Shown piece by piece: positions 17,437 to 25,054 of a stretch of DNA of 64,000 nucleotides (the first letter of the stretch is position 1; every line of letters starts with the position of its first letter). This DNA is from Frankiales bacterium (GTDB taxonomy: Bacteria > Actinomycetota > Actinomycetes > S36-B12 > CAIYMF01). The notes beneath the pieces were generated by a model. That model worked only from the letters and a program-made list of their open reading frames with translations. It ran no database searches and was not told where the DNA came from. The position numbers and the translations under genes are program-made. The stretch is taken from NCBI GenBank assembly GCA_016125335.1, contig WGLY01000008.1, forward strand, positions 1-64,000, written 5' to 3'.

Positions 17437-18891
17437 GTGACGCGTCGCTGGCTGAGGGCGAAGACCCGGCAGGGCGACGTGCTCCGCGCCGGCTTCCAGG
17501 CGATCCGCGACGAGCAGGGCGTGCCCGCCGCGTTCCCCGACGACGTCCTCGCCGAGGCCGACGCCGTGGCCCGCGCGCCCCAGCCGCCGCCCGCACCGGA
17601 CGGCCGCGCGCGACGCGACGCCACAGACCTGCCGTTCGTCACCATCGACCCGGCCGGCTCCACCGACCTGGACCAGGCGGTGCACATCGAGCGGCGGGGC
17701 AGCGGCTTCCGTGTGCACTACGCGATCGCCGACGTCGCCACCTTCGTGCGCCCGGGGGGCGCGATCGACGCGGAGGCGCACCGGCGCGGCGTCACGTTCT
17801 ACAGCCCGGACCTGCGCACGTCGCTGCACCCCACCGTGCTCTCGGAGGGGGCGGCGAGCCTCCTCCCGGACGTCGTGCGCCCCTCGGTGCTCTGGCGGAT
17901 CGACCTGGACTCGTCGGGCAGCCCTGTGGAGGTCGACGTCGAGCGGGCCCTGGTGCGCAGCGTCGCCAAGCTGTCCTACACCGAGGTCCAGCGCGCGCTC
18001 GACGACGGCACCGCCGACGACGCGATCGTCGCGCTGCGCGACGTCGGCCGGCTGCGCCAGGACCGCGAGGTGGAGCGCGGCGGCATCGACGTGCGCGTGC
18101 CGGACCAGGAGATCGAGGACGACGGGCCCGGCTTCCGGCTCGCGATGCGCGCCCCGCACCCGGTCGAGTCCTGGAACGCGCAGATCTCGCTGCTCACCGG
18201 CATGTGCGCGGCCCGGATGATGCTCGACGCCGGCGTGGGCATCGTGCGGACGATGCCGCCCCCGGCGCCCGAGGACTACGACCGGCTGCGCCGCACGGCG
18301 GCCGGGCTCGACATCGACTGGCCGGCCGACGTCTCCTACGCGCGGTTCGTGCGCACCCTCGACCCGCGCCCGCCCGCGCACGCGGCCTTCCTCAATCTCG
18401 TGACGATCCTGCTGCGCTCCGCGGGCTACACGCAGGTGCTGCACCCGGTGGGCGACCAGGAGCCCGACGTGCTGCGGCACGCGGCGGTGGCCTCGGCGTA
18501 CGCGCACGTCACGGCCCCGCTGCGCCGACTGGTCGACCGCTACGGCACCGAGTGCTGCCTGGCCGTCGCCGCCGGCGAGGAGGTCCCGGAGTGGGTGTGC
18601 GAGGCGCTGCCCGCGCTCCCCGAGGAGATGCGCGTCGCGGATCAGCGCGCCCGCGCCCTCGACCGGGCGTGCGTCGACCTCATGGAGTCGGTGCTCCTCG
18701 AGTCGCACGTGGGCGAGGAGTACCAGGCGGTCGTCGTCGACGAGCGCAAGGAGTACGACGTCGTGCAGCTGCACTGGCCGGCCGTGCGTGCGCACGTGCG
18801 CGGTGGGGGGCTCGGCCTCGGGCGGCGGGTGCGGCTGCGGCTCACCGCCGCCGACCCGGTGCGCCGCACCGTGGAGTTCGCGCCGGCGTAG
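17437..18891 (+). CDS. RNB-domain exoribonuclease (RNase II/R type)
   Basis: This 484-residue protein has its RNB catalytic signature at residues about 68-82, TIDPAGSTDLDQAVHIERR. The clustered Asp residues hold Mg2+ for 3'-to-5' hydrolysis. FYSPDLRTSLHPTVLSEG and the later HVTAPLRRLVDRYG motif are also family-typical. Compared with RNase II or R it is short: the cold-shock RNA-binding domains at the N-terminus are missing or minimal, and only a short beta domain follows RNB. This compact form is common in actinobacteria. TAGGTT at 17425-17430, 6 nt before GTG, suggests leaderless translation. Confidence 0.88.
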   Translation: MTRRWLRAKTRQGDVLRAGFQAIRDEQGVPAAFPDDVLAEADAVARAPQPPPAPDGRARRDATDLPFVTIDPAGSTDLDQAVHIERRGSGFRVHYAIADVATFVRPGGAIDAEAHRRGVTFYSPDLRTSLHPTVLSEGAASLLPDVVRPSVLWRIDLDSSGSPVEVDVERALVRSVAKLSYTEVQRALDDGTADDAIVALRDVGRLRQDREVERGGIDVRVPDQEIEDDGPGFRLAMRAPHPVESWNAQISLLTGMCAARMMLDAGVGIVRTMPPPAPEDYDRLRRTAAGLDIDWPADVSYARFVRTLDPRPPAHAAFLNLVTILLRSAGYTQVLHPVGDQEPDVLRHAAVASAYAHVTAPLRRLVDRYGTECCLAVAAGEEVPEWVCEALPALPEEMRVADQRARALDRACVDLMESVLLESHVGEEYQAVVVDERKEYDVVQLHWPAVRAHVRGGGLGLGRRVRLRLTAADPVRRTVEFAPA

Positions 18892-18922
18892 CCGCCGGGG
18901 CCGACCCGGACGCCGACGCGCC

Positions 18923-19705
18923 TCAGGCGGTGGTGAGCTCGGCGGTCTCGAGGATCAGCCGCAGCGTGGTGTCCGGCTCGCGCACGCTCGGGTAGTGGTC
19001 GACGTCGGGCAGCTCGACCACCCGGCAGCCGGGGATCAGCCGCGCCGCCTCGCGGTCGACCGCCACGAGCCCGGGGTAGTCGCGGCCGCCGACCACCATC
19101 GTGGTGGGCACGGCGATCTCTCCGAGCCGGGCGTAGGTGGAGGGCTCCGGCTCGGTCTCGAACTCGCGGCTGTTCAGGCCCGCGCGCAGCCCGCGGACCG
19201 CGAGCTCGCGCACCCGTGGGTCGTCGCCGGCCGCCCCCCACAGCCGCAGCATGAGGTCGAGCAGGCCGGCCGGGTCGTGGCGGACGGACTCGAACTCCGC
19301 GTCGGTCGCGGGGTCGTCGGGCCACTGCGCGCCGTTCACGCCCGGGCAGAGCAGCGTGAGCGAGAGCACGCGCTGCGGGTGCAGCACGGCGAGGTCGAGC
19401 GCGCCGCCCCCGCCCATGCTGGTGCCCACCACGTGCGCCTGCTCCACGCCCAGGCCGTCGAGCACGGCGAGGGCGTCGCCGACCACGCTCCAGGGCCCGG
19501 TCGCCGCGGGGGAGCGGCCGTAGGCGCGGTAGTCGAAGCGGATGGCGCGGGCCACCGACGTGAGCCCGGGCCAGATGTCGTCGTAGAGGGTGGAGTCGGC
19601 CACCCCCGAGTGCAGGAGCAGGACCACGGCGTTCTCGCCGCCGGAGTCCTCGACCCACACCGAGTCCCCGCCGACGTCGAGCAGCCGCTGCACCGGTTCC
19701 GCCAT
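18923..19705 (-). CDS. alpha/beta-fold hydrolase
   Basis: This 260-residue cytosolic alpha/beta hydrolase has the nucleophile elbow GTSMGGGGAL (Ser), the oxyanion region LLLHSGVADS, an acid Asp near VVGGRDYPG and the catalytic His in DVDHYPS. The cap is short. The substrate is unknown; relatives include esterases, haloperoxidase-like enzymes and 3-oxoadipate enol-lactonase-like proteins. A TAGCGT box at 19712-19717, 6 nt before ATG, suggests leaderless translation. It is convergent with the RNB gene. Confidence 0.8.
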   Translation of the reverse strand: MAEPVQRLLDVGGDSVWVEDSGGENAVVLLLHSGVADSTLYDDIWPGLTSVARAIRFDYRAYGRSPAATGPWSVVGDALAVLDGLGVEQAHVVGTSMGGGGALDLAVLHPQRVLSLTLLCPGVNGAQWPDDPATDAEFESVRHDPAGLLDLMLRLWGAAGDDPRVRELAVRGLRAGLNSREFETEPEPSTYARLGEIAVPTTMVVGGRDYPGLVAVDREAARLIPGCRVVELPDVDHYPSVREPDTTLRLILETAELTTA

Positions 19706-19788
19706 GCCCTGACGCTAGCGGTGCGGGCGCGGCCCGACGAGGGCGTTGCCCCGTGCCCGGACGCGGCCGGCCGGTCGCGCGTCCGCGG

Positions 19789-20109
19789 TCAGCCGCGGCC
19801 GGTCGGCAGCAGGAAGAGGTCGTCCGCGTAGCACCAGCCCCAGTCCTCGTCCGGCTCGAACGAGCGCATGAGCACGTGGTCCGTGGCGTGCCAGTGCGCG
19901 GTCGCGTGGCGCCGCGGCGAGTTGTCGCAGCAGCCGACGTGGCCGCACTCGAGGCACAGCCGCAGGTGCACCCAGGTGGTGCCCTCGCGCAGGCAGTCCT
20001 CGCAGCCCTCCGTGGCCGACGGCGTGACCTCCCGCGCCCGGTCGAGGTGGGTGCAGACGGCGTCGGTGGGGGCGCCCTGGGCGTCGCCGCCGACGGCCCA
20101 GCCCGTCAT
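19789..20109 (-). CDS. UBP-type zinc finger protein
   Basis: This 106-residue cytosolic protein has a single UBP zinc finger. Ligands are in VCTHLD, EGCEDCLREG, CLECGHVGCCD, HATAHWHATDH and the terminal WCYADDLF. The domain occurs in eukaryotic ubiquitin hydrolases, but bacteria also have it as small stand-alone proteins of unknown role. Here the start ATG 20109 overlaps the stop of a 14-codon leader ORF (ATGA). No ribosome site of its own is visible, so its translation seems coupled to that leader. Confidence 0.82.
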   Translation of the reverse strand: MTGWAVGGDAQGAPTDAVCTHLDRAREVTPSATEGCEDCLREGTTWVHLRLCLECGHVGCCDNSPRRHATAHWHATDHVLMRSFEPDEDWGWCYADDLFLLPTGRG

Positions 20110-20150
20110 CGGGCACCGGTCCGGGTCTCGAGGGCGGTGGTGTCGCGCAT
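20106..20150 (-). CDS. 14-residue leader ORF coupled to the UBP zinc-finger gene
   Basis: ATG 20150 is preceded by a strong GCAGGAGGAGG ribosome site and encodes MRDTTALETRTGAR. Its TGA overlaps the ATG of the zinc-finger gene by 4 nt. It could be a coupling leader peptide. Alternatively, a 1-nt frameshift could have split what was once a longer N-terminus. I have no homology for the peptide. Confidence 0.45.
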   Translation of the reverse strand: MRDTTALETRTGAR

Positions 20151-20272
20151 CGGGCCTCCTCCTGCGGGCGGGTGGCAGCGGCCACCCCGCCAGCCTCCCC
20201 GCACGAGGGAGGGAGCGCCAGCCCGGCTCGGGGCCGGGCGGGCAGCCGGGCGTGCGCGCTACCCTGACGGCG

Positions 20273-20678
20273 CAGACGAGTCGGTCGGGCGGCCGCGGCG
20301 TGGGCCCTGCGGGGCGTGCGTCGAGGAAAGTCCGGACTCCACAGGGCAGGGTGGTGGGTAACACCCACCCGGGGTGACCCGCGGGACAGTGCCACAGAGA
20401 ACAGACCGCCGTCGGTGCTTGCACCGGCGGTAAGGGTGAAACGGCGGTGTAAGAGACCACCAGCGCGGCGGGTGACCGTCGCGGCTCGGCAAACCCCACC
20501 CGGAGCAAGGCCAAGAAGGAGGGTCCGCGAGGAGCTTCCGCGCAGGCGTTCGAGGACGGCCCGTCCGAGCCTGCGGGTAGGCCGCACCGAGGTCGTCGGT
20601 GACGACGGCCCCAGATGGATGGTCGCCCCCGGTCGTCCGCGACCGGGACAGAATCCGGCTTACAGACCGGCTCGTCTG
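20273..20678 (+). ncRNA. rnpB: RNase P RNA (bacterial class A)
   Basis: This is the catalytic RNA that cuts the 5' leader from pre-tRNAs. The conserved P4 strand and neighbours are visible as GAGGAAAGTCCGGACTCC (about 20325-20342). The core also shows ACAGTGCCACAGAGAA, GTGAAACGGCGGTGTAAGAG, AAACCCCACCCGGAG and the closing AGAATCCGGCTTACAGACC. The ends pair as P1: CAGACGAGTCGGTC with GACCGGCTCGTCTG. The length of about 406 nt is normal for actinobacteria. A TACCCT -10 box at 20260-20265 precedes the 5' end. The last 28 nt are part of a repeat copied 1.4 kb downstream. Confidence 0.96.
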
Positions 20679-20684
20679 CCTCAC
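20651..20684 (+). repeat. attachment-site-like repeat, copy inside rnpB 3' end
   Basis: This 34-bp stretch at the end of rnpB recurs at 22047-22080 with 30 of 34 bases equal, including an uninterrupted 16-bp core CAGACCGGCTCGTCTG (20663-20678). Because this copy completes the P1 helix of the RNA, rnpB stays functional. That is the arrangement left by an integrase that recombines into the end of an RNA gene. Confidence 0.7.
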
Positions 20685-20764
20685 GCACGTGCCCCCACGG
20701 GGACCCAGGTCGACACCCGGGAACCCATGGGACGGTGAGCTGTCCAGGTGGGGGTGGTTGGGGG

Positions 20765-21601
20765 ATGGTGGTGGGTGTGACTGAGCCGGAGGTGCTTTAC
20801 CACTACACCGACGCCGCGGGGCTCCTCGGCATCATCCGCTCGCACACGATCTGGGCGACAGACGCCGAGTTTCTCAACGACGCTCAGGAGATGAAGTTTG
20901 GGCGAGCGGAGGTGCTGGAGGCGCTGCGCACCAAGGCTCGACGCCTCGACGCCTCGGGGGTCGGGTTCGGCACTGAGGAGGAAAGCCGCTCGGCGGTGAT
21001 CCGCAGCGTCATTGACCATCTCCATCCGCGTGAGGGTGGCGTCACGAACCAGCAGTGGCATGCCGCGTACGTGGCGTGCTTCTGCGAGGACGGAGACTTG
21101 CTGAGCCAATGGCGTGGGTACGCGCCTGGCGGCGGGTACGCGATCGGCTTCACGACCAGCGGCCTGCGCAATCTGTCAGACCCGGGCGGGACTGTCGCGG
21201 GGCCTTCGCTAGTACGGGTCCGTTACGGGAATGAGGCGTTGATAGCCGCGGTGTCGCGTGTGGAGGCAGAGGTCGGGGAGCGGGCCACCGGGCATCCGGG
21301 TGTCACCGGCTTCGATGAGTCCGCCAGGTATGTCATTCCGGTGCTCGCGTCGATCAAGCACGCCGCGTTTGCGGAGGAGCGGGAGTGGCGTGTAGTGGTG
21401 TCGTCGGACCGAGTGGGGGTGCAGTTCCGGTCGACGGCTGTGTCGATCGCCCCGTACCTTGACCTGCCGTTCACTGCTTCCTCGATCACCTCCGTCGTCG
21501 TCGGGCCGGGCCCGTTCCCGGAGTTGCGGGAGGACGCGGTGAGGAGGCTCGTGCCGGAGTCAGTAGAGGTTCGGCGGTCAGCAGCACCATTCCGTGGCTA
21601 G
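20765..21601 (+). CDS. DUF2971 protein, island cargo
   Basis: This 278-residue protein of the DUF2971 family starts at ATG 20765. Family landmarks are LYHYTDAAGLLGIIR near the start, TDAEFLNDAQEM, the ACFCEDGDLLSQWRGYAPGG block (aromatic/Gly) and AAFAEEREWRVVV with conserved Glu near the C-terminus. The family is found sporadically in bacteria and phages, often in accessory islands; its biochemistry is unknown to me. The order His-x-Thr near the N-terminus, a central aromatic/Gly block and a late Glu is reminiscent of ADP-ribosyltransferase-like folds, but this is a guess. Its codon use differs from neighbouring genes, which fits horizontal acquisition with the island. Confidence 0.75.
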   Translation: MVVGVTEPEVLYHYTDAAGLLGIIRSHTIWATDAEFLNDAQEMKFGRAEVLEALRTKARRLDASGVGFGTEEESRSAVIRSVIDHLHPREGGVTNQQWHAAYVACFCEDGDLLSQWRGYAPGGGYAIGFTTSGLRNLSDPGGTVAGPSLVRVRYGNEALIAAVSRVEAEVGERATGHPGVTGFDESARYVIPVLASIKHAAFAEEREWRVVVSSDRVGVQFRSTAVSIAPYLDLPFTASSITSVVVGPGPFPELREDAVRRLVPESVEVRRSAAPFRG

Positions 21602-21771
21602 CGCTGCCTCGCCCGTCTGCATGAATCGGATGGGTTGGGCAGTGGGCGATTCACCGTCGGGACCTCGTCACAAGGACCGCCCAAGCAGCCTCCATGCGTG
21701 TCACTCGGTCTGCTCCATGATCCCCGAGGCCGTCCTCACCCCTTAGAACGGCGGCTGAGGACCTCGCAGGC

Positions 21772-21987
21772 CTAGGCGGCCCTTGCTCCCTGCCGCCGTC
21801 GTGCGATCAGTCCGGCTCGATGGAGGGCGAGTGCTCGCCGACTCTCGCCGCATTCCGTGGTTGCCTTTCCGCCCAGTAGCCCTTGGAGTCGAGGCCTTCC
21901 CGCCGTCCGCACCGGCAGTGTCCGGACGATGATCCACGCGATCAGCCCACAAGCAGCCAGCGCCCCTCCCGGCTCACCCGCTCCCAA
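21772..21987 (-). CDS. possible small membrane protein in the island
   Basis: A 71-codon frame from a TTG start (21987) to TAG. It would encode MGAGEPGGALAACGLIAWII, a single short hydrophobic segment, followed by a basic Arg-rich tail. No homologue is recognised and no clear ribosome site is present. The rest of 21602-22046 shows nothing coding. Treat as tentative. Confidence 0.25.
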   Translation of the reverse strand: MGAGEPGGALAACGLIAWIIVRTLPVRTAGRPRLQGLLGGKATTECGESRRALALHRAGLIARRRQGARAA

Positions 21988-22046
21988 TGCGGGCTGATCA
22001 CACCTCGCAGACCTTCGTCGAAAGCACCGAGGACCCAGCCCGGCCG

Positions 22047-22080
22047 GTATCCGGCTGGCAGACCGGCTCGTCTGGCTCAC
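22047..22080 (+). repeat. attachment-site-like repeat, distal copy
   Basis: This is the distal partner of the rnpB 3' repeat. It keeps the perfect 16-bp core (22059-22074) but differs at four other positions. It covers the last bases and stop codon of the convergent Imm-5-like gene (TGA at 22077-22079). Before insertion, rnpB and that gene would have been directly adjacent. Confidence 0.65.
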
Positions 22081-22592
22081 ACCTCGAAGACCGACCAGCA
22101 GATGTCGTTGCGCAGCCGCTGGTCGTCGAGCACCAGCTCGCGGATCGCGGCCGGCAGGCGCGCCCGCTGCCAGCGGCACTCGCGCCGGCCCGCGGCGCCG
22201 GCCCGCGCCGGCGGCGCTGCGGCGCGGGCGGCCTTGATGGCGTAGGCCGCCGCACCGAGCTCGTGCGCGGCCACGTGGGCCACCACCGCCGCCTGCCCCG
22301 CGGCGAAGGCGGCGTGGCGCGGGGCGCCGCGCAGGTCGCGGGCCGCGGCCATCGCGTGGCCGCCGGCGGACCGTGAGGCGGTCATGGTCGTCCCGCCAGC
22401 GGCCCAGGCGCGCACCGCCGCGATCGCGGCCCTGGGTCGGTCGTCGCCCGGCCGTTCGGCCTCCACGAGCGGCAGGACGTGCTCGGCGCACGTGGCCGCC
22501 CACAGCGCGAGCAGGTGGTGGTGCTCGTCCGTGAGGGTCCCGCCCCGTCGCAGCGTGACGAAGCGGGGGTCGCGCACCCGGGGCAGGATCAC
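22077..22592 (-). CDS. Imm-5-like putative immunity protein
   Basis: This 171-residue, Ala-rich helical protein contains RDPRFVTLRRGGTLTDEHH, then HLLALWAATCAEHVLPLVE and AVVAHVAAHELGAAAYAIKA. It ends LRNDICWSVFEV. This matches a family annotated in databases as putative immunity protein (Imm-5 domain). No toxin gene lies next to it, and the family name rests on polymorphic-toxin loci, so a cellular role here is uncertain. The start could also be the GTG of VRDPRF a few codons on. Its stop codon lies inside the distal island repeat. Confidence 0.65.
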   Translation of the reverse strand: MILPRVRDPRFVTLRRGGTLTDEHHHLLALWAATCAEHVLPLVEAERPGDDRPRAAIAAVRAWAAGGTTMTASRSAGGHAMAAARDLRGAPRHAAFAAGQAAVVAHVAAHELGAAAYAIKAARAAAPPARAGAAGRRECRWQRARLPAAIRELVLDDQRLRNDICWSVFEV

Positions 22593-22650
22593 CCGACGCC
22601 GGCCGAGCGCCCGGGATCCACGGCAACCCCCGCCGGGCGGTGCGGGTGCC

Positions 22651-23037
22651 TCACACCTGCTCGAGCGGCCGGTAGCCGCTGCACATCACCCGCAGGTACC
22701 CGACACGGCCGTCGCGCTCCTGGACGTAGGCCTGCTGCTCGACGAGGTGCAGGCCGTCGTCGTTGCGCACCCGCAGCCGGTACTGCACCCGGGCGCAGTC
22801 GGCCACCTGCTCCGTGCTGATCTCCTCGACCGCGACGATCTCGTCGGTGTCGTCGAACCAGGCGGCCACGGCGGAGACGACGTCGTCGGGACGCTCGGCC
22901 TCCCAGATGCGGCGCGGGGTCATGGCCCGGAAGTCGAGCTCGGGATGGAGCAGCTCGAGGATCCGCCCGTGGTCCTTGGCCGAGACGGCCTCGCCCCACG
23001 CCTGGGCCAGCTTCTCGTCCTCGCCGTCGACGCTCAT
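22651..23037 (-). CDS. SnoaL/NTF2-like protein
   Basis: This 128-residue cytosolic protein starts at ATG 23037. The sequence fits an NTF2-like cone fold: an N-terminal helix (WGEAVSAKDHGRILELLHPE), LDFRAMTPRR, then beta strands ending VGYLRVMCSGYRPLE. Such proteins are steroid-isomerase-like enzymes or ligand-binding proteins; no clear catalytic pair can be assigned. The start overlaps the stop of the upstream gene by 4 nt, so the two are one operon. Confidence 0.65.
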   Translation of the reverse strand: MSVDGEDEKLAQAWGEAVSAKDHGRILELLHPELDFRAMTPRRIWEAERPDDVVSAVAAWFDDTDEIVAVEEISTEQVADCARVQYRLRVRNDDGLHLVEQQAYVQERDGRVGYLRVMCSGYRPLEQV

Positions 23038-23480
23038 GGCGCCCAGGGTGACCCAGGCGGGGCGGGATGGCCAGCATCGCGCAGGTCGACGTCCGCTCCA
23101 GGCCCGTCGACGGGCAGGGGGCCGGGCTCCGCGGGCGTGGCGTCGTGCGGTGGCAGGTGGTGCACGGTGACGAACGGCAGCGCGCGGCCGTCGTGGCGGC
23201 GCTCGTGCCGCCCCGGCTCGCGCGCGACCTCGCGCACGTCGACCACCAGTCCCGGGAACCGCTCGCGGACGGCGTCGATGCGCTGGTGCACCACGGCGAT
23301 GTCCGTGGTCTCGAAGCCGATGGGGTCCTCGTTGCCCGGCCACTGGCCGCCCAGGCGCCGAGCCTCGGCGTCGGTCTCGTCGACCGCGGCGCCGGCCTCG
23401 CGCAGCGCCGTGACGAGGAGCGAGTAGGTCCGCAAGCCGGCCGGCGTCGACTCGAGGACGTACTCGTTCACGGCGCCCAT
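23034..23480 (-). CDS. hypothetical protein upstream of the SnoaL-like gene
   Basis: This 148-residue soluble protein starts at ATG 23480. The first 105 residues alternate helices and strands (YVLESTPAGLRTYSLLVTAL, then IGFETTDIAVVHQRIDAVRE) and look like a small alpha/beta domain. The last 40 are Pro/Gly/Ala-rich and may be disordered. I recognise no family. It is translationally coupled to the SnoaL-like protein. Confidence 0.5.
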   Translation of the reverse strand: MGAVNEYVLESTPAGLRTYSLLVTALREAGAAVDETDAEARRLGGQWPGNEDPIGFETTDIAVVHQRIDAVRERFPGLVVDVREVAREPGRHERRHDGRALPFVTVHHLPPHDATPAEPGPLPVDGPGADVDLRDAGHPAPPGSPWAP

Positions 23481-23541
23481 GCTCTCAGCGGATCCCTCGG
23501 CGCGAGAAGGGGTTCGGCGAATCCCGGCGCGTGCCGGGGTC

Positions 23542-24156
23542 CTAGGACCCTGGCACCTGGGCCCGCAGCCCCTCGACGACGGCGGCGCAGGAGTCCCACG
23601 TGGGCAGCAGCCCGCGCTGCCGTGCCTCGTCCAGGCCGGGCGCGGCGGCGTCCTTGGCCGAGAGCACCGGCTCGACGCCGTCGGGCCACGTGATGCCGAG
23701 GGCCGGGTCGAGCGGGTCGACGCCGTGCTCGCGCCCCGGGGCGTACGGCGTCGAGCACAGGTAGACGACGGTCGAGTCGTCCTCGAGGGACAGGAACGCG
23801 TGGCCGAGCCCCTCGGAGAGGTAGACCGCACGGCGGTCGGTGGTGTCGAGCCGCACGGCGTCCCACGCGCCGAACGTGGGCGAGCCGACGCGCAGGTCGA
23901 CCGCGACGTCGAGGACGGCTCCGCGCACGCAGGTGACGTACTTCGCCTGGCCCGGAGGGACGTCGGACCAGTGGACACCGCGGAGCACACCGCGCCGCGA
24001 CACCGAGCAGTTCGCCTGCGCGAGGCCGAAGGCGTGGCCCGTGGCCTCGAGGAACGACGTCCCGGTGAACCACTCGAGGAAGGTGCCGCGCTCGTCGTCG
24101 TGCTGCCGCGGCGTGAGCTCCCACGCCCCCGGCACGGCCAGCTCCCGGATCTCCAC
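23542..24156 (-). CDS. rfbC: dTDP-4-dehydrorhamnose 3,5-epimerase
   Basis: This 204-residue cupin enzyme performs step 3 of dTDP-L-rhamnose synthesis. Typical stretches are DERGTFLEWF, QANCSVSRRGVLRGVHW (with the catalytic His), VTCVRGAVLDVAVDLRVGSP, YLSEGLGHAFLSLED and CSTPYAPGREHGVDPLDP. The GTG at 24156 was chosen because GGAG lies 5 nt upstream and the protein then begins VEIREL, as in relatives; a longer frame reaches 24186. The other rhamnose genes (rfbA, rfbB, rfbD) lie 4-7 kb away, so the pathway is complete in this window. Confidence 0.88.
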   Translation of the reverse strand: MEIRELAVPGAWELTPRQHDDERGTFLEWFTGTSFLEATGHAFGLAQANCSVSRRGVLRGVHWSDVPPGQAKYVTCVRGAVLDVAVDLRVGSPTFGAWDAVRLDTTDRRAVYLSEGLGHAFLSLEDDSTVVYLCSTPYAPGREHGVDPLDPALGITWPDGVEPVLSAKDAAAPGLDEARQRGLLPTWDSCAAVVEGLRAQVPGS

Positions 24157-24213
24157 GCGCACTCCCGACGCTCGTCCTGTGCCCACCCTACGAGGGGGCG
24201 CGATGCGGCTCCC

Positions 24214-24900
24214 TCAGGGCAGGCGGCGCGCCACGAGGACGAACTCGTTGTAGGGGAAGAGCCTCCCGGCCGTGCGGGGGAGCGGGAAGGAGTACTGCCG
24301 CACGGGGGAGAAGCCGAGGCGTCGCGCCGTGGCCCGCAACCCGGTCTCGTCGACGAAGCGGACGTGCGTGGCGTCGCTGGCGTAGCCCTTCTCCTGCGGG
24401 CAGATCAGCACGAGCGTGGAGTCCGGGCGCAGGTAGGGCAGGTACGCCGAGAGCAGGCCGTCGGCGTCGTCCTGGGGGAGGTGCTCGAGCACGTGGGCCA
24501 CGAGCATCGCGTCGAAGGTCGCGGGCACGGCGTCGGGGCAGGTGGGCCACTCGTCGCTCGTCCAGGCGCGCAGCCCGCGCTCCCGCGCGGTGCGCACCGA
24601 GTCCTCGTTGTGGTCGACGCCGACCCCGTCGTCGAGGGCCGTCAGGTTGCGCCCGAGGCCGCATCCGACGTCGAGGGTGCGCCCGAGGCCGAGGCGGCGC
24701 AGGTTCCACCGGTAGGGCCGCTGGACGTCGAGCACCTGCTTCCAGCGGGCTCCCTCCAGGCGGCGCAGGCGGTCGGCGTAGTCCGTGCCCGCGGTGCTCG
24801 GCGCGTCGGGAGCGCCCGCCGCGGCGTCGGCGTCCACGGACGCGCCGGGGCCCTCGGCGTCACCGGCGTCGTCCCCCGGTCCGACGTGCGGTGCTGCCAT
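24214..24900 (-). CDS. class I SAM-dependent methyltransferase
   Basis: This 228-residue cytosolic enzyme has motif I LDVGCGLGRNLTAL (SAM binding), an acidic motif VDHNEDS, LVAHVLEHLPQDDA and ICPQEKGYASD. The first 40 residues are Ala/Asp-rich and probably disordered. Its position beside a flippase and glycosyltransferases suggests a sugar or lipid-carrier precursor as substrate, but this is inference. It is divergent from the flippase gene. Confidence 0.8.
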   Translation of the reverse strand: MAAPHVGPGDDAGDAEGPGASVDADAAAGAPDAPSTAGTDYADRLRRLEGARWKQVLDVQRPYRWNLRRLGLGRTLDVGCGLGRNLTALDDGVGVDHNEDSVRTARERGLRAWTSDEWPTCPDAVPATFDAMLVAHVLEHLPQDDADGLLSAYLPYLRPDSTLVLICPQEKGYASDATHVRFVDETGLRATARRLGFSPVRQYSFPLPRTAGRLFPYNEFVLVARRLP

Positions 24901-25054
24901 GCGACGACCTCCGGTGCGACGACGGGCTCGGTCCGGCCGGGACGCCCTCGCGCCCGGCCGGCGGCGCGGGCCCAGCGGGCGGGCGCCGGGCCGGCGGTGC
25001 GGCCCGCCGGCGTCCCTACGATGAGGGTTCCACAGCCGAGGGGGAGGGACGCGG

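Larger units (their letters stand above)
20685..22046. mobile_element. small genomic island or integrated-element remnant at rnpB
   Basis: About 1.36 kb between the two copies of the rnpB 3' repeat. It carries a DUF2971 gene and a 475-bp mostly non-coding tail with at most one small ORF. Third codon positions in it are visibly less GC-rich than in flanking genes (TTT, GAT, AAT, ATA occur). No integrase or transposase is present, so it is a remnant, or was moved by an enzyme supplied elsewhere. Confidence 0.6.

Noticed and set aside
21743-21952. 69-codon minus-strand ORF in the island tail
   Set aside because: No family, hydrophilic low-complexity translation and no ribosome site. The overlapping frame with a hydrophobic segment is only slightly better and is listed at low confidence.
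20651-22080. Simple duplication of the rnpB end by replication slippage
   Set aside because: The copies are 1.4 kb apart, enclose foreign-looking coding DNA and share a clean core at an RNA gene end, which fits integration better.
23479-25054. Long plus-strand frame reaching from 23479 to the glycosyltransferase
   Set aside because: Antisense to rfbC and the methyltransferase. Only its last part (from 26380) is a real gene; the rest is a high-GC frame without stops.
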